Shown here: piece after piece, positions 9,387 to 21,693 of the stretch
How positions within the stretch are numbered: position 1 is the stretch's first letter
How the letters are laid out: the number at the start of each line of letters is the position of its first letter
NCBI GenBank assembly: GCA_025093985.1
Contig: JACAAK010000004.1
Span: 744,001 to 808,000, forward strand
Length of the DNA stretch: 64,000 bases
Reading direction: 5' to 3'
Source: Calvatia gigantea
Taxonomy: Eukaryota > Basidiomycota > Agaricomycetes > Agaricales > Lycoperdaceae
The notes under the pieces: model-generated
Told to the model about the DNA's origin: nothing
The model's database searches: none
The model's input: only the letters and a program-made list of their open reading frames with translations
Made by a program: the position numbers and the translations under genes

Positions 9387-11034
9387 TTGATCCAGGCACC
9401 CTACTCCTCCACAACTCTCGAAACCACATTCCCCTTGCCCACGACTCTGTCCCTCTTCAGACGGATGCAATTCGGCTTGATACCTCACGGAAGGAACTGT
9501 AGTTTCGATGAGAGCGTCCTGAAGGGGTTGGAGACTATGGGTACGGTCGTGAGGAATGTGCAGGTGAGCTAGGGGTTGTTAGGAGCACGAAAGCGGTGCC
9601 AACGACGAATGATATGCCAAAGGTCGCGAATGCGCTTGTAAATGAGATATTGACGGGTCAGGGATCTCCACGGAGGTGTCCTGTTCGACGCCCGAAAATC
9701 CGCAGTTAGTCAATACCAACAACATTGTATATCCCCATCCGCGACTCATCAGTGTACCCATAAGTATTGAACCAAACCTATCACCAAAACCGTTCGAATA
9801 CTTTAGTGATCGCTCCGCATGGCCCGCACCACAAGTTGCCCGCCTGGTCCGACCCTTGAGACAGATTCCAGGAGGAGGTAAGCAATCCCAAATGCAGACC
9901 GGACGACCGTCGACACATCCAGATAAACGTGATATCGTCATCCATGCGTATGGGATAAAAGGGGTCCCCGTTATCAGAGAGAACGAGAACATCTATCGTT
10001 TAGACCACGCTCTTCGGCCCTCGACAATAGCCCAAGATCACCCCTTGTGCAGAAGATCACAAAAGATGGGCGACACCCTCGAAAAGGTGAGGTGGGGCGA
10101 GAAAAGTGGACCCAAATATGGGGATTTTGAAATGTGCCTGGACATAAGATTTATCCTGCCACTGCGGAGTTGCTGATAACGCGCTCAGAAACCCCGGAGG
10201 GAGAGGGGGGGAGGTGTGAAATATAGAAAAATGAATTGAGGAGGTTCAGGGGAGAGTACAGGAAAATGAGGAGATTGTTCTCTTTATAATCAGCGATCCA
10301 ATGCGGATGCATCCGGACCCAAACTGCTCCTCTTTGTTGAATGCTGCCCCAAAACGGATGCACCTGGAGAAGGGGAGAACCGCAAACGTTCACAAAACGT
10401 TGATCCACGGTGGATAGTATAATATTAGTATTGGAAACCTGACGGGGACTTTCCCTTGACACTTTCTCATTTGTGGAAACTTGGATGTTCCTCGAATGGT
10501 TCGAACTTCGGGAGTAGTTAAACTCTAGGATACGGGTTCTGGATGGAAGTCAGCAGATGAGTTTGGTCGTCCCCGCTCAAAGTGGGTTGTCGTAATAACT
10601 TATTTAATAAGTGAGTTTCGGGAACGGTCCCCTTGATCTCGGAACGTGACACTTCTGTCACCAGCGCATATTTCTCCTCCATTTTGTGGTCGTCTGGCAA
10701 GGAACGAGTGACGGCAGCCGACTGTTGTCCTTGCTATGATAGGTGCAGTCACAATTACGTCAGACCAGCTCCTTTCCTCATCTTTTCCTCTCGCCTCATC
10801 GACGTCTCGGGGCTACCCCTGCCTTCTGGCTCGTCCCGATTTTCTGGGCCACCCTCCCCCCCTGGTTTCAACAATTTAAGCACCCGAATCCTGGTCTGGT
10901 CTTCAACCCCTTCAAGAGTCAAATTCACGTTCAAAACCGATGCTCAAGCACGCAACCTCCAAAACGACCTGCGTCTTTCATTAATGCCAGCGTTTAGGAA
11001 TAAGCCTCGCATCCTCAAACTAGTACTCGGCCGT
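9387..11034. other. Unassigned region between CCT2 copies A and B
   Basis: Longer open frames exist (9579-9992 -, 9676-10176 +, 10633-11079 +) but they overlap on opposite strands and none carries a motif I recognise. There is a purine-rich stretch near 10195-10215. Composition is similar to the surrounding decayed duplication. I see no supported gene. Confidence 0.3.
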
Positions 11035-12150
11035 TCTCCATCGTGTACGGCACACTTCACGATAAGAGCTATGCGGTAATGAAAGTTGTATCTAATGCCC
11101 TCCGTACAGGCCACAGAATGGCGGGAATATGCTCCACGCTCACCCTTCGCTGGTGTTTTCATCATTGATGACCTCGTCAAGTCCAGCCCGGGCATATTCA
11201 AGCATGAAAAATATTCTTTGCCCGGGGACCACCGGGATTGACATAGCTTTCCTTTCAGGTCCCACTGTTCTTAACACACAAACAGGCGAACAAACGCGAT
11301 GATGAGAGAAAGCAGGTTCCGCGAAAAACGAGCGCAGAAACGTCTCCCGGTGACCAGGAGGATGGGGACACGGAGATGATGGGTTTGATGGAGTGGCGAG
11401 GAAACGGATGCCATTCGGACTTCTCAAGCATGATGCTCTTCCCAACGCTGTCTACATACATTCGTCACCAAGAACGGCTTTTCCAGTTATGAATGATCAC
11501 CCCGGGAATGCCACCGCGTGTATTGCCTCATTCGTTCGATATCCCGTTGGTTGGATCTCTGCTAAGGGCGTCAGGCTCCTTTGCGAATTGGAGGTGTGGA
11601 GAAGGACATTGGTCGTTCGTGGGTAGCTGTTTCCTTCACGCTTTGGGATTTTGGATTGCTGAGAATGCTGCAGGAACGCTTCCATGAATTTCAACTTCAA
11701 CTCCAGACCCAGGGTGGGCGCTACTTAGCCAATCTTGTAGTGGACGTCGTGCTGCGATCAGGGGTGGGTCGTCATCTTCTCCTCCAATGGGGGGATTTAA
11801 TATAATTGCGTGGAGGGGAGTTCGAGGGACCTGAACATGTTCATATGATCAAGAAGATTGGGGGCATATTGACAGGTTCATACCTGGATAAGGGTGCGCC
11901 ATATCTTGGTTTCTCTCTGCCACCCCCTCATCTTCAGTCAGATTTCGTTGTTGAACCATCACACCGAGCCTACAAAGCAAATGGAAAGTTGCTGATAACT
12001 GCCCTGCCTACTTCATCCCCGACTCGACCCCCCACCGCGAAGCTACGGAAGCGGACAAAACCGAAGTGTTCAGCGTCCATTTCAAAGTTGACGGTGTGGC
12101 CAAACTACCTGAACTTGAGCGCGTAGAACCCGCGCAGCCAGATTTCATCA
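11035..12150 (+). pseudogene. CCT2: CCT2 (TCP-1 beta) pseudogene, copy B (N-terminal and middle parts)
   Basis: The copy shares its upstream block GTTCTCCATCGTG (also at about 17174) and the GDLV-type segment near 11140-11190. In the middle it has HVHMIKKIGGILTGSYLDKG near 11840-11895 (cf. IQIIKKxGGxLxDSYLDEG of CCT2) and EADKTEVFSVHFKV followed by AKLPELERVE near 12050-12125 (cf. DTDKIKVFGARVKVDST, KLAELERAE). The C-terminal half is missing. The sequence passes at about 12150-12290 into the 3' flank of DUF6533 copy 2, so a deletion has joined the two. Stops and frameshifts are numerous. Confidence 0.75.
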
Positions 12151-12392
12151 AGCTCGAACATTCTGGGTCAATTGAGGTAACAGATTCATTCATTAATTTC
12201 CGTCTCGATCTCATCATCTTTGTCCAGCCATCAGATTCTTCAGCGTAGTACCAGGTAGAGGACGTTTGGTCGCCCCCCCGAGGCCTTGCGAACTTTATAG
12301 TCAAGAAGCATTTTCGCGCGTGTTTACAGACTTTGAACTCGCTCAACTACGTTCGTGTCCATTGTTTACTCGTTCGACTTGAACCCCACCCA

Positions 12393-14014
12393 TTATAACT
12401 CGCTTCCGAATTCTTCGCTGATGCCAGTAGTAACGTGGCCCGTCCTCTGGGTTATCTGTGCGAACTGTATTGACCCCGTCACTTGCTCAGACATCGTGCC
12501 CCCCTCCCGCCCCTGCTCCCGGATATGCAGAACAACCCGACAAGCCAGAATTGAATAGGTAATCCGCTGTATACTAGTAAGGATATGAGTTGTGTAGTCT
12601 CCCAACCATACAGGATTTACATACGGCATGAGCATTGTTACGTAGGCATCCTGAGTAGTATTGTGAGTCAAGAATAAGGTATGGTGCACCACACTTACAT
12701 AAAGTTTATACATGACAACAATATTGACGAGCGAGAGACCTATAACAATTTTAGCTGTACCTTTTATGAAAATGGTTAATTCACACACCGAATACATAGA
12801 CATAGTACAAAATGCCTGCCGAATAAAATGCTTCATGAGACATTTGCTATGACAGTGATGGACAAGGAACTCACCATCTCGGTAAACCACTCTCGTGAGC
12901 TGTAAGTTACCAGCCTCTCTGACTGTTATTCCAGGTAAGCTCCAAGTCATTGTAAAATAAAATGATAGACTCACATGTTGGTACTCCTTGGACAATCATG
13001 AATAACAGTAGACCTGTTCTTGATTATTTAACACAATAAATTTTCAAATAACATGAAAGACTCACTTCCATCATAAAACAAATATATAACATAAATTGGG
13101 GCCAGATATAAACTATTAGCCTCAACCATGCACCCAATATACTGAGGAACAGGTGACTCTTGAACTGTTATAAACATCACTGTTAGCTAAGTCAACAATG
13201 GGCAACAGAACACCTACATTTAGATGACCTCAGGTATATCCCAGCAAGTACAAGGATTACTGTCAGTGTTATACCAAAAATTCCCAATGGCTTATATCCT
13301 GAAATCTTTCCCTTTCCACAAACAGCCCATGTTCTCATGGTCAAAATCACTGCCAATAGAATAAGCAAACAGAAAACCAGCAAGACAAAACTAGTTTGGA
13401 CATACAGATTGCAAAACCTTCACCAATGATAAATGACCCTAAATTGTTCCGGATGAAATATACTCTTTTAGACAAAAAAGTTCACTTACAAACTATATAT
13501 TTATAAACCACCTCACAAATATGTTGAGGGAGTGCATAACCATACTCATCTGCAAGAAATTTATTTAGGAGGTTGTAACCCCTGATCAATGAAGAGATGC
13601 AAATAGCTCACAGTATATTGCAAAGGGAATATCAATGAAAGGTGAATAACGAGTAAGAAGAAACAACAGCTTTGTTTTGTTCCATGGTGAATTCCAAACA
13701 AGTGAAACCTCCATGTTAAGTGTTAAAAACCAATCAAAGAGCTAAGTGGGAATGTAAAAATTGGCCTATCTAGTAGACAGGGAGAACATACCATAAGTGT
13801 GATGCTTGGAACTTTGTGCCACCATTGAACATTAGCTTCAATGTTAGGTTCCCCATAAATGGGGAAACATACCAAGAGTATACTATAAGTCCCATATCAA
13901 TCATCCCTTATATCTGCGAAGACAAAGTGACAACAAACATACATTATGCCACCTTGCTTGTTCGACCCCAACAACTAACTTTCGGAGAAGATCCGATGTG
14001 TCCGAATTTGCCAT
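12393..14014 (-). pseudogene. DUF6533 family membrane protein, copy 2
   Basis: The most complete of three paralogues. Exon 1 starts at 14014 (MANSDTSDLLRKLVVGVEQA) and is followed by a GTATGT donor. The DUF6533 core lies near 13620-13720 (DWFLTLNMEVSLVWNSPWN, then KLLFLLTRYSPFIDI). A transmembrane exon is at 13383-13192. The last large exon (12995-12393, up to 200 codons open) contains TRVVYRDGEF and SIQRITYSILACRVVLHIRE, typical of the family C-terminus. The protein would be multi-pass and of unknown function. I count it as a probable pseudogene because exon 2 has a stop in the likely frame and splice sites are uncertain. A functional spliced gene cannot be excluded without RNA evidence. The sequence is CpG-poor compared with the CCT2 fragments around it. 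Confidence 0.7.
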
Positions 14015-14694
14015 GATGAGCAACTGTCACTGGAGTATATTTTCTCACAGTAGAGGAGGGGAGGGATGTTTGTTGGGCTTGCCATAACGTTGTGGATCTA
14101 GAATAAATAGCAGCTCTCTCCGCTGCCTTATTGGCCATTTCAACCACCAGTAGAAACTGCTGCTGCGCCATCTCCCAGTGGCGGACACAACGTCTGATCA
14201 TCACTTGAGTTATGGAGTGATACTATCACCGTGTGACGCGAGATACAAGTGTTCATCCAGACGAGAGGCTCATCCGAACTACAGGCAGACGATGGTATTG
14301 TGTGTGAGCAGATCAAAATCGGGCGCCTGGAAGCCAAAGGGAGCATTGTCTTGGTGGTGGTGACCGGCAAAAATATGTTCACTCCATGGTTCCCATCAAT
14401 CAGCCCGAATGAACCAGGCAACTAAGGGTTTATGGCCCATAGAGTTGAGGACTGGCTCACAGACCTGAAATAGCCAGGTACCTGATGTGGGATGGTAGGG
14501 CGCCCAGATGGAAGCAGGTCGTGAGATTGAAGAGGAATAGGCGGGTACAGCGGGTTACCTGCGACATCGGGGGTTTTTCGGGTCACCGTTGGGGGATTAA
14601 CCATTCCCAAACCATTTTGGTCGCCAACAGACCAGCCCCGCTCAACCCACTAACCCGCCATCACAGGTAGAATGTGCACCCCCCATTGTTTGCC
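14015..14694. other. Duplicated spacer between DUF6533 copy 2 and CCT2 copy C'
   Basis: Blocks of this spacer recur in 21694-22430 (for example GCAACTGTC/GGAGGGATGT near 14030-14070, GTCTGATCAT near 14192, TTGTCTTGGT near 14347). It probably contained the divergent promoters of DUF6533 (-) and CCT2 (+). A 93-codon minus-strand open frame (14421-14140) is not conserved as protein in the other copies. Confidence 0.4.
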
Positions 14695-16575
14695 CATGCC
14701 CTTTCCCCCGGCGACCTGGTGAAATCCACTTCAAATCAAGGCTGTGAACAAAGTCCCCGGACCAGAACGAACAGACTCAGCAGGCGAGGTTAACATTACA
14801 AAGCGAGGGAGCCGGCATCTTGAAAGGTACTGTACCATATTTGACAACACTGCCGCGAAGACCCTTGTCAATATCTCGAATTTCTGGGACGACGGAGTGG
14901 AAGGTAGTATGACCGCACAGCACTGGCGGGGGAGTTGCTGCAGGATGCGGAGAAGCAGATTGCGTAGAAAATTTGCCCGATCGACTGAGTGTGGGGGCCG
15001 GGAATTGGAGGTCCCGATCGACTCGAATCTTGTTCATCAAATCTTATTCATCATCTACGTGGAAAAATCCGGGGATAAGTGAACATTGCCTCGGGATCGT
15101 CTCAGCCTAACTCTCTCGTTGTGTGCTTCAACCGCGTTGTATTCACACACACATGCCCATTTTCTCACTCTGTGATGTACTCGCACCCCATTGCGAGGTC
15201 GATGGATCAATCGATCAAATCCTAGCGGTGCACGAATTTCCCCCCCTCACTCCCCCAGATTTTTTCTCCCGAGGGTTATCACAGATGCCGGAGAAGAAAT
15301 TTATAAATTACTGTACGAGGCCGTTCTCTTTCTGGTACGTTGATATTCCTATTCAGCGTTGCACAAATGGCCCTATCATTGAAGGTCTTGACTCGGGATA
15401 GGGGCTCCTAAGGAATTTTGCGTGGATGTTGTGCTACGGTGAAAGTCCAAAGAAAACAGTAACCAACGTAGTTATGCAAAAGAGTTGGATGGACCTTGGG
15501 CATACTCAAGTCGTCTGGAAGGTCGGAGGCAAGCTCGCAGGTTCACACCTTGATTTGCCCCTGCTTGTGCATATCTCATTTCCCCTACATTCGATACCTT
15601 CGACTCACGACCACTCCACGACCCCATAGGCAAAGAAAAACTTGGGGCATTCGGCACTCATTTCGGGATCAAAATTACTGACGAACTGGCCGGAATCGAA
15701 CGTCTGGAACACGCATTAATCGTTCTCCTTCCCTTCCTTGTGCAACTCATTCTGGCCTGAACTTGTGTATAAGGGAAATGGAAGCCTGAGCAACACGGCC
15801 CCCTGATATGACACCAACAGCTTCGTGAACCGCCATCTTTCTACAACTATCCCCAGCTCCACCTCGCAGGAGGAGGAACCATGGTAATCAAATGCGCGGT
15901 TTTGGAGATGTTTGGAAGCCTCCGTCAGTCCCTAGTGAGGCCACCCGTACCTTTGACCAGCCTGGCCCTGTGGAGTTTAGGGCAGCAGGTTAGTTGAAGG
16001 GGCAGGTGGCGGGGAAAGAAATTAGAGGATTCGTTCCTCGGAACGCAAACTTTTCTGTCCTGCTACTGATCCTGTTTTTTTTTCTTCGAGCTCGGAGGGC
16101 TCTCTGGTGTAGCGGCGGGCGAAGCACGCACTTCCTCTGAGACTAGACGAACCGGATGGCCGACGAAGTCGAACAGCCTTATACGACGGGGCTCCCTCCA
16201 CCCTCTCATACATTCAAGGATATTCCCTCGGCGGATGCTACAAAATGTTCATGAATTGCCCTGTGGAAGAAAGTACGAGGGGCATAAAGAGGAAATCGCA
16301 GCGAGCGCATTTTGGGAAACTCTGAGGATCCTGTGACCACGCGGATGATACTGGATATCATTCGAGTGCTCTTGTGACGAGGTTGAGAGCAGCGTGGACG
16401 ACACCTGACTTAGTATGTTTATTTTTTTGGTTTACATACCCTGGTTGTGTGACTGATGTACGTTTAGCGTGGTGGACATAGTTGAGGGGAAGGTTGCACT
16501 GGTGAAGAAGTTGGGCGTGGCGGAGAGCTATAAGTTGAAGAGACAGGCTAGGATGGCAAATGTTGTGAGGTGCAG
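14695..16575 (+). pseudogene. CCT2: CCT2 (TCP-1 beta) pseudogene, copy C'
   Basis: From left to right: a GDLVKST-like segment near 14709, then MNKVPGPE at 14744, GEVNITKRG near 14784, and NTAAKTLVNISNFWDDGVEG near 14845-14900 (cf. NPAAKVLVNISKVQDDEVGDG). After a frameshift come ALAGELLQDAEKQI, then LKVLTRDRG near 15382, TQVVWKVGGKLAGSHLD near 15507-15555, FGTHFGIKITDELAGIERLE near 15651-15710, and NSFVNRHL near 15810. The C-terminal section has LGVAESYKLKRQARM near 16515-16560. This order fits CCT2 alone among the CCT subunits I can recall. Multiple frameshifts and stops make it non-functional. An LTR-like sequence follows directly. Confidence 0.78.
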
Positions 16576-16595
16576 GACATCTTGACAATAGATAT

Positions 16596-16850
16596 TGTAA
16601 GAACCACTAAGTCTCAGTCACTTGTTATACGCACGAGAACTCTAATAGCATTACCTGTAAGAACCACTAAGTCTACGATACATGAGTATATGTGACGATT
16701 ACTAAAGCTAATGATGCTCACCTCAGTCACTCGTTATACGCACGAGAACTGAGGGAACAGCTTCTACGATGCCTGTTGTATTTAAGCAGAAAGCAGTAAG
16801 GGTCATCTATCTAGAAAAAGGAAACTTCGTATGTCCAAATCCTCGCGGCA
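16596..16850. repeat. Possible LTR or repeat with internal duplications
   Basis: TGTAAGAACCACTAAGTCT-like sequence occurs twice (near 16597 and 16651), as does CAGTCACT(T/C)GTTATACGCACGAGAACT (near 16615 and 16724). A TATTTAAG box lies near 16780. The TG start, repeats and TATA box suggest a decayed solo LTR. I cannot define its right end or a target duplication. Confidence 0.4.
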
Positions 16851-17169
16851 TGTCCACCAAGATACGCCGCCCCATTGTCCTTCCATCCCCTCATTGATCC
16901 GTCGTCCTCTCGTCGTCCTCTCGTCCACCCGTTGTGGGTCCGCTTTCGGCATCGGACCGCGTTTGTAAATCCAACAGGTATCATAGAGATGGAGGTTGCG
17001 GTGTTTCATTAACAAAGCTTTGGGTGCAAGCGCAAAAAAGTAGAACATTAGGGCATGTGCGTGATGTATTCGGGAGTGTCGATGAAGATTAACAGTTCTT
17101 GCACAAGCTCGAATCTTCACGTGACCTTTCAGCGAACAAAGCAGCCCACCCCAAGATTTAAGCTTTCAC
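16851..17169. other. Spacer before CCT2 copy C
   Basis: A 105-codon minus-strand open frame (17120-16803) spans this stretch but overlaps the repeat and shows no known motif. Nothing else is supported. Confidence 0.3.
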
Positions 17170-19190
17170 CGTTCTCCATCGTGCATGACAACACCCGACC
17201 GACCCCTCCATAAGCAGGTAAGAGCTGCGTGATAACGAGAATTACAGCTAATACAACCTACAGAAGGCTTACCGGTTACCCTTCGCCGGTGCCCTCGCCA
17301 TCAGTTACCTCGTCCAGTCCATCCTGGGTACTTTAGGGCCATGGACAGCCTCCAATCAGCCTCGACTCGGGAAATCATCACTTCAGAACCCTTTCGCTAG
17401 CACATAAACAGCCAAATTAATACTACGATGAGCGGGCGATTTTCGGGAAGGGCAAGCCTAGAAACTCCTCCCAGTAACTAGGAGGATAGAGATAAAGAGA
17501 TGACGAGGTTAGATGGTGTGGCGAGGAAACCCGCCCAGCATATGGACATGATTCGGACTCCCCCCAGCCTAGTGTCCCTCCAAACGCCGTGCAACTTCCT
17601 TTGGCCATCCTGAACGACTTCTTCAAATGCTAATATTTCTCACAACATTACCGACACATGTGCAGCCTCGTTAGTCCAATATTCCATTGGCTGGACATCC
17701 ATCAATGCTGTCAAATCTCTGTGTGAATTGGAGCTGTGGAGAAGGATGTTGATTGTTCGTGTGTTGCTCTTTTCTTCATGCCTTGAGGTTTGGGGTGGCT
17801 GAGACTACTGCAGGAACGATTCGTAGGAGTTTCGACAAGGTCCGTTCAATATCGCACGAGCAGCATTGCAACCGAAACTTCAGTCCTGGGATAAGGGCTA
17901 CTTCACCATTTTGCAGTGGATGCGATGCTGCGTGTAAAGGTGCGTGATCATCTTCTCCTACGAAGAAAATACCTCATATAATTGTATGCAAAGGGTTTCG
18001 AGGGGTCGAACGTCCTCAGATCATTAAGAAGGGTCGGGGACGGGGTGACAGGTTCACACTTGTAGGAGTACGTCATACCTTGGTTTCCCTTTTCCACGCC
18101 TCATTAATCATTCCCGGTCAGGTTTCATTCTTAAATTATCACAATGAACTCACCAAAGCTGATAGAAGGCTGCAAAACCCCGATAGCTATAATTCCCGCA
18201 CACTTCACCTTCAACTTCTGACTACCACCACGAAGCCATGAAAATGGACAAAACCAGTGTTCCAGGCCGAGGTGTACCGTGCAGAGAAACCAACTGAACT
18301 CGAAGGCATAGAACGTATTTGGTCCTTCTTCACATAACCCATTCACACTCTAATTCTATTTTTTCAGGGGAAAATGAAGGCTGAGGCCGACAGTATAGCC
18401 TCGCGGCATCATTGTCTTCTTAAAATACCACCCCACCTCTCGCTACCCATACCCCGCGTCCCTCTCCGGAAACATCAATCATGGTGGCCAGGCACGCAAA
18501 TTCCGTGCGGAGGGGCTTTCGTCGGTCGTTGGTGATTTGCTAGTACCCGGGATCTGTCATCGGGCTCGAACGTTGTGAGTTGATTGAGGAGTCCAGGGTA
18601 AAGTAATATGTTCAATTATTGATTCCTGTCCCTGATCATCACCTTTTTCAGCTCACCAGGTCCCCAGGTACAGCAGTGGGTGAAGCATACATAGTCATCC
18701 TCCAAGGCTCGAGATCGACGAACAAAACGATCTATCCACGATGCCCTCTCCGTCATCTCACGACCTGTCGAAGAAACCCGAACAATCCTTGATAGTTGGC
18801 AGTCAGAACTGCTATGAGCTGGATGACGCTGCGGGGGCGGGGAAGTCAACGCGCGATTGCTAGATATAATTCGAGCGACCTTGTGCCGAGGTTGAGAGCA
18901 GCCCTTTATAAAGGAGATGGACCCCAGGCTTGGTATGTTGGCCTTTGTGATTGTGCGCGTTGTTTTTTAAGATATGGGTTAGGGGAAGATTGGTTCGATG
19001 AGGAGCTTGGTGTGACGGGGAGCTCCAAGTAGAAGAGACAGATTGTCCTTAGTGTGACTGGGGCTGTTGAGAGGGTAGAACGGTGCGTTTTACCGCCATG
19101 TTTCGCTCACCACGCTGATGTTGGAACATTAAGGTGGATGATATATTGAGATCAGCGCTACGTAAGCATGCAAAGCTGTCCAGATTAGAC
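17170..19190 (+). pseudogene. CCT2: CCT2 (TCP-1 beta) pseudogene, copy C (near full span)
   Basis: Starts with the shared block GTTCTCCATCGTGCATG near 17172. The N-terminal GALAI-type segment lies near 17287, the GWTSINAVKSLCELE segment (cf. AGWRxASKAAxxAL) near 17693, and DKGYFT near 17891. QIIKK follows near 18019, FILNYHNELTKADRRLQNP near 18125-18180, and the PTELEGIER segment near 18290. An intron-like GTAACCC precedes a GGGAAAATGAAGGCTGAG segment. The end has YNSSDLVPRLRAAL near 18860 and, after a last intron, VDDILRSALRKHAK at about 19132, matching the CCT2 C-terminus. Frames change several times, so it is a pseudogene with intron structure retained. Confidence 0.78.
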
Positions 19191-19399
19191 AACAGAATGC
19201 ATTCCGTGATAATATCCGTTACTGCATTTTAATCTTCTGAGCTGTCTGTGTATTGATCCATCTCGACGGTGGGCATGTGCGCAAGTTTCGTTCTCCCTCT
19301 GTCCCCCTTTGTTCGTTGGTACCGGACTCCTTCGACCAACCTCGCTTCGCACCCGACTCCTTGATAAGTAAACCTTTCCTAAGCAAAGGAGTGTGGCCT
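19191..19399. other. Duplicated 3' flank of CCT2, second copy
   Basis: Matches 8386-8599 (for example GTCCAGAT(T/G)AGACAA and a GTTCGTTGGTACCGG/GGTTCGTGGTGACTGG block). It confirms that the duplicated unit runs from CCT2 through segment X. Confidence 0.45.
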
Positions 19400-19560
19400 T
19401 CTACCGGGCGGATGGTCCTTACAAATTTTCTCGGTGCTGTGTACACCGCAGGTCCTCCGTGGATGAACGAACTGTCGGCCGACAAAACCAAACGATCCTC
19501 CTGTTGCTGTGGTCTTTACCGCTTCACGGTCCTCCGTAATGGGTGTCTAGAATGTTTCCG
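19400..19560 (-). pseudogene. Unrecognised conserved segment X, copy 2
   Basis: The minus strand reads DRLVLSADSSFIHGGPAVYT followed by APRKF, the partner of the segment at 8600-8770. It sits between CCT2 copy C and DUF6533 copy 3. Identity unknown. Confidence 0.35.
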
Positions 19561-20074
19561 AGGTGCGCTGCGGAGGAATCAACGATGCCGTGTGAGGGGT
19601 ACACTTACAGTTTCAGTTGTGAATTGGGGCGGATGCCAAGTCGGTCTCGTGGCGGAGTTGAAGGGCGCTGTATTGTAAAGTACGGATAGGTACTTGACTT
19701 AATAAGTAAGTGGTCGACTTCTGCAAACGAGGGCAGGACTAATCGTGTGTTCGTTATTGGTATCGACCGAGGGGCCGTCGCCTGTAGGGCACAAGATGAG
19801 TTAGTCCATTGCGCTAGTGAAGTCGCGGAGACAATCGGTCGGTATGTCGGTCAACGCACTGTGGACATGAATCTCGCCAGGACCTCGTTGATGCGAAGCG
19901 TAATAAAATACATTCAACGGTCGAAAATATTAATCCTTTTGCGCAGCTCAATACACGGCGTTTCAGTTCTATGGCTAAGCATTATTACAACCCCATATTC
20001 ATTTATGTTTACAGGCCTGAATTATTTAACTACGTCTGCGTCTGTGGTTTTGCCAGCGAGTCGAACCCCACCTG
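19561..20074. other. Spacer downstream of DUF6533 copy 3
   Basis: The final part (from about 19980) matches 12290-12390 downstream of DUF6533 copy 2, including a GTTTACAG block and a TCGAACCCCACC/TTGAACCCCACC block. No gene recognised. Confidence 0.4.
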
Positions 20075-21693
20075 TTAAACTACGCCACCAAGTTCTTCGC
20101 CGGGACTGGTTACAACCTGGCCCATCCCCTGGGTTATTTGTGCGAAACGCAGTGGCCCAGTCATTTGCTCAGATGGCGAGCTCAACTTCCGTCCCTGCTC
20201 CCGAATATGCAGAATAACCCGGCAGGCAAGAATTGAATAGGTAACCCGCTCTATACTAATTAGGAAGTGAGTAGTGTGGTCCCTCAAGACTGCAAAGTTT
20301 ACATACGGTATGAGCATGGTCGTATAGGCACCCTGGGAAGTGTTATGAGCCAAGAAGAAGGACTGACACAGTGCACCTACATCAAGTTTGAGAATGACAA
20401 CAGTATTGACAAGTGAAAGACCTATAACACCTTTAGTTGAGCCCCTATTAAAACAGTAAATGTACACACCAAATATATAGACATAGTACAAAATCCCTGC
20501 CAGACAAGATGCTTTATGAGAGAGATTGCATCATTGTGGACAAGAAACTCACCATCACGATAAACTACTCTGGTGAGCTTTGAATTACCAGCCCCTCTTA
20601 CTGCCATGACAGGTAAGCTCCAGGACAGAATAAAAGGAAAAGGTGAACTTACATGTTGATACTCCTTGGGCAATCATAAATAATAGTAGACCTGTCATTA
20701 TTATTATTTAACATGATAATCTTTCAAGGAACATTAGAGACCCACCTCTATCATAAAACATTAGGAAAACATAGTTTGAGGCTATATATGAACTATTAGC
20801 CTCAATAGTGCATCCAATCAATTGAGGAACAAGTGATGTTTGAACTATTAAAAAAATTATCATTAGCTAGGTCAATAATGGATAGCAGAATACCTGCATT
20901 TAGATGACTCCAAGTACAGCCCATTAAGGGTAAGGACTGCTGTTAATCCTATACCAAACATTCCAAATAGTCCATATCCCAATTGTTTGCTCTTTCCACA
21001 AACTGCCCATGTCCTTACTGTCGGAATCACTAATGGAATGAGCAAGCAATATACTGAGAAGACAACTGGTTTGGACATACAGATTGCAGCACTCTGGCCA
21101 ACAACAAATGCCCCTAAATCATTCCAGGATAAGTTATTCACTTCTGAAACAAATCACTGAACAAGTCCACTTACAAGCCACATATTCAAAAGATAGCTTA
21201 CAGATGTGTTGAGGAAGTGCATAGCCAAGCTGAACTACAAGAAATTGATTTATTAAAATTTAATTCTTGACCAATAAGGACTCACAGTATGCCAGAATAG
21301 AAATGTCAATGAAAGGCAAATAGCAGGTAAAAAGGAATAACAGCTTTGTTTTGCTCCAGGGTGCATTCCAAACAAGTGAAGCCTCCATGTCAAGTGTTAA
21401 GAACCAATCAAGGACCTATGTGGACAAGTAGGAATCAGCCTGCTGAGTACATAAGGAGGACATACCATAAGTGTGATACTTGGAACTTATGATGAATATT
21501 GAACATTAGCTCTATGTCAAGTATCATATAACAGGGAAACATACCAAGGGTAGACTATCATTTCTGTATTAGCTGTCTCCTAAACTTGCAAAGACAAAGA
21601 AAGTAGCAACAAACATACATTAACCCATCTTGTTTCTTCAACCCTGAGCACTAGCTTTTCAAGAAGAAGATGCAATGTATCTGAATTTGCCAT
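20075..21693 (-). pseudogene. DUF6533 family membrane protein, copy 3
   Basis: Exon 1 starts at 21693 (MANSDTLHLLLEKLVLRVEE). The DUF6533 core near 21300-21420 reads LDWFLTLDMEASLVWNAPWS and KLLFLFTCYLPFIDI. A membrane exon at 21141-20872 carries TVRTWAVCGKS. The C-terminal exons (20673-20422 and 20491-20075) carry TRVVYRDGEF and SIERVTYSILACRVILHIRE. The last exon overlaps in two frames, consistent with a small indel or an unrecognised intron. The copy is CpG-poor with many TG/CA pairs. It is syntenic with copy 2: CCT2 lies divergently on the right and the 3' flank is shared on the left. Confidence 0.7.

Noticed and set aside
9579..10176. Overlapping 137-codon (-) and 166-codon (+) open frames
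   Set aside because: No recognisable motifs, no paralogue in the window, and mutually overlapping, so neither can be supported.
10633..11079. 148-codon plus-strand open frame before CCT2 copy B
   Set aside because: Ser/Pro-rich low-complexity translation that overlaps the duplicated 5' flank of CCT2; no conserved counterpart at 17000 or 22300.
20055..20080. tRNA-like GAGTCGAACCCCACC string
   Set aside because: Resembles a TPsiC arm by chance. No cloverleaf could be assembled around it, and the homologous site near 12375 reads differently.
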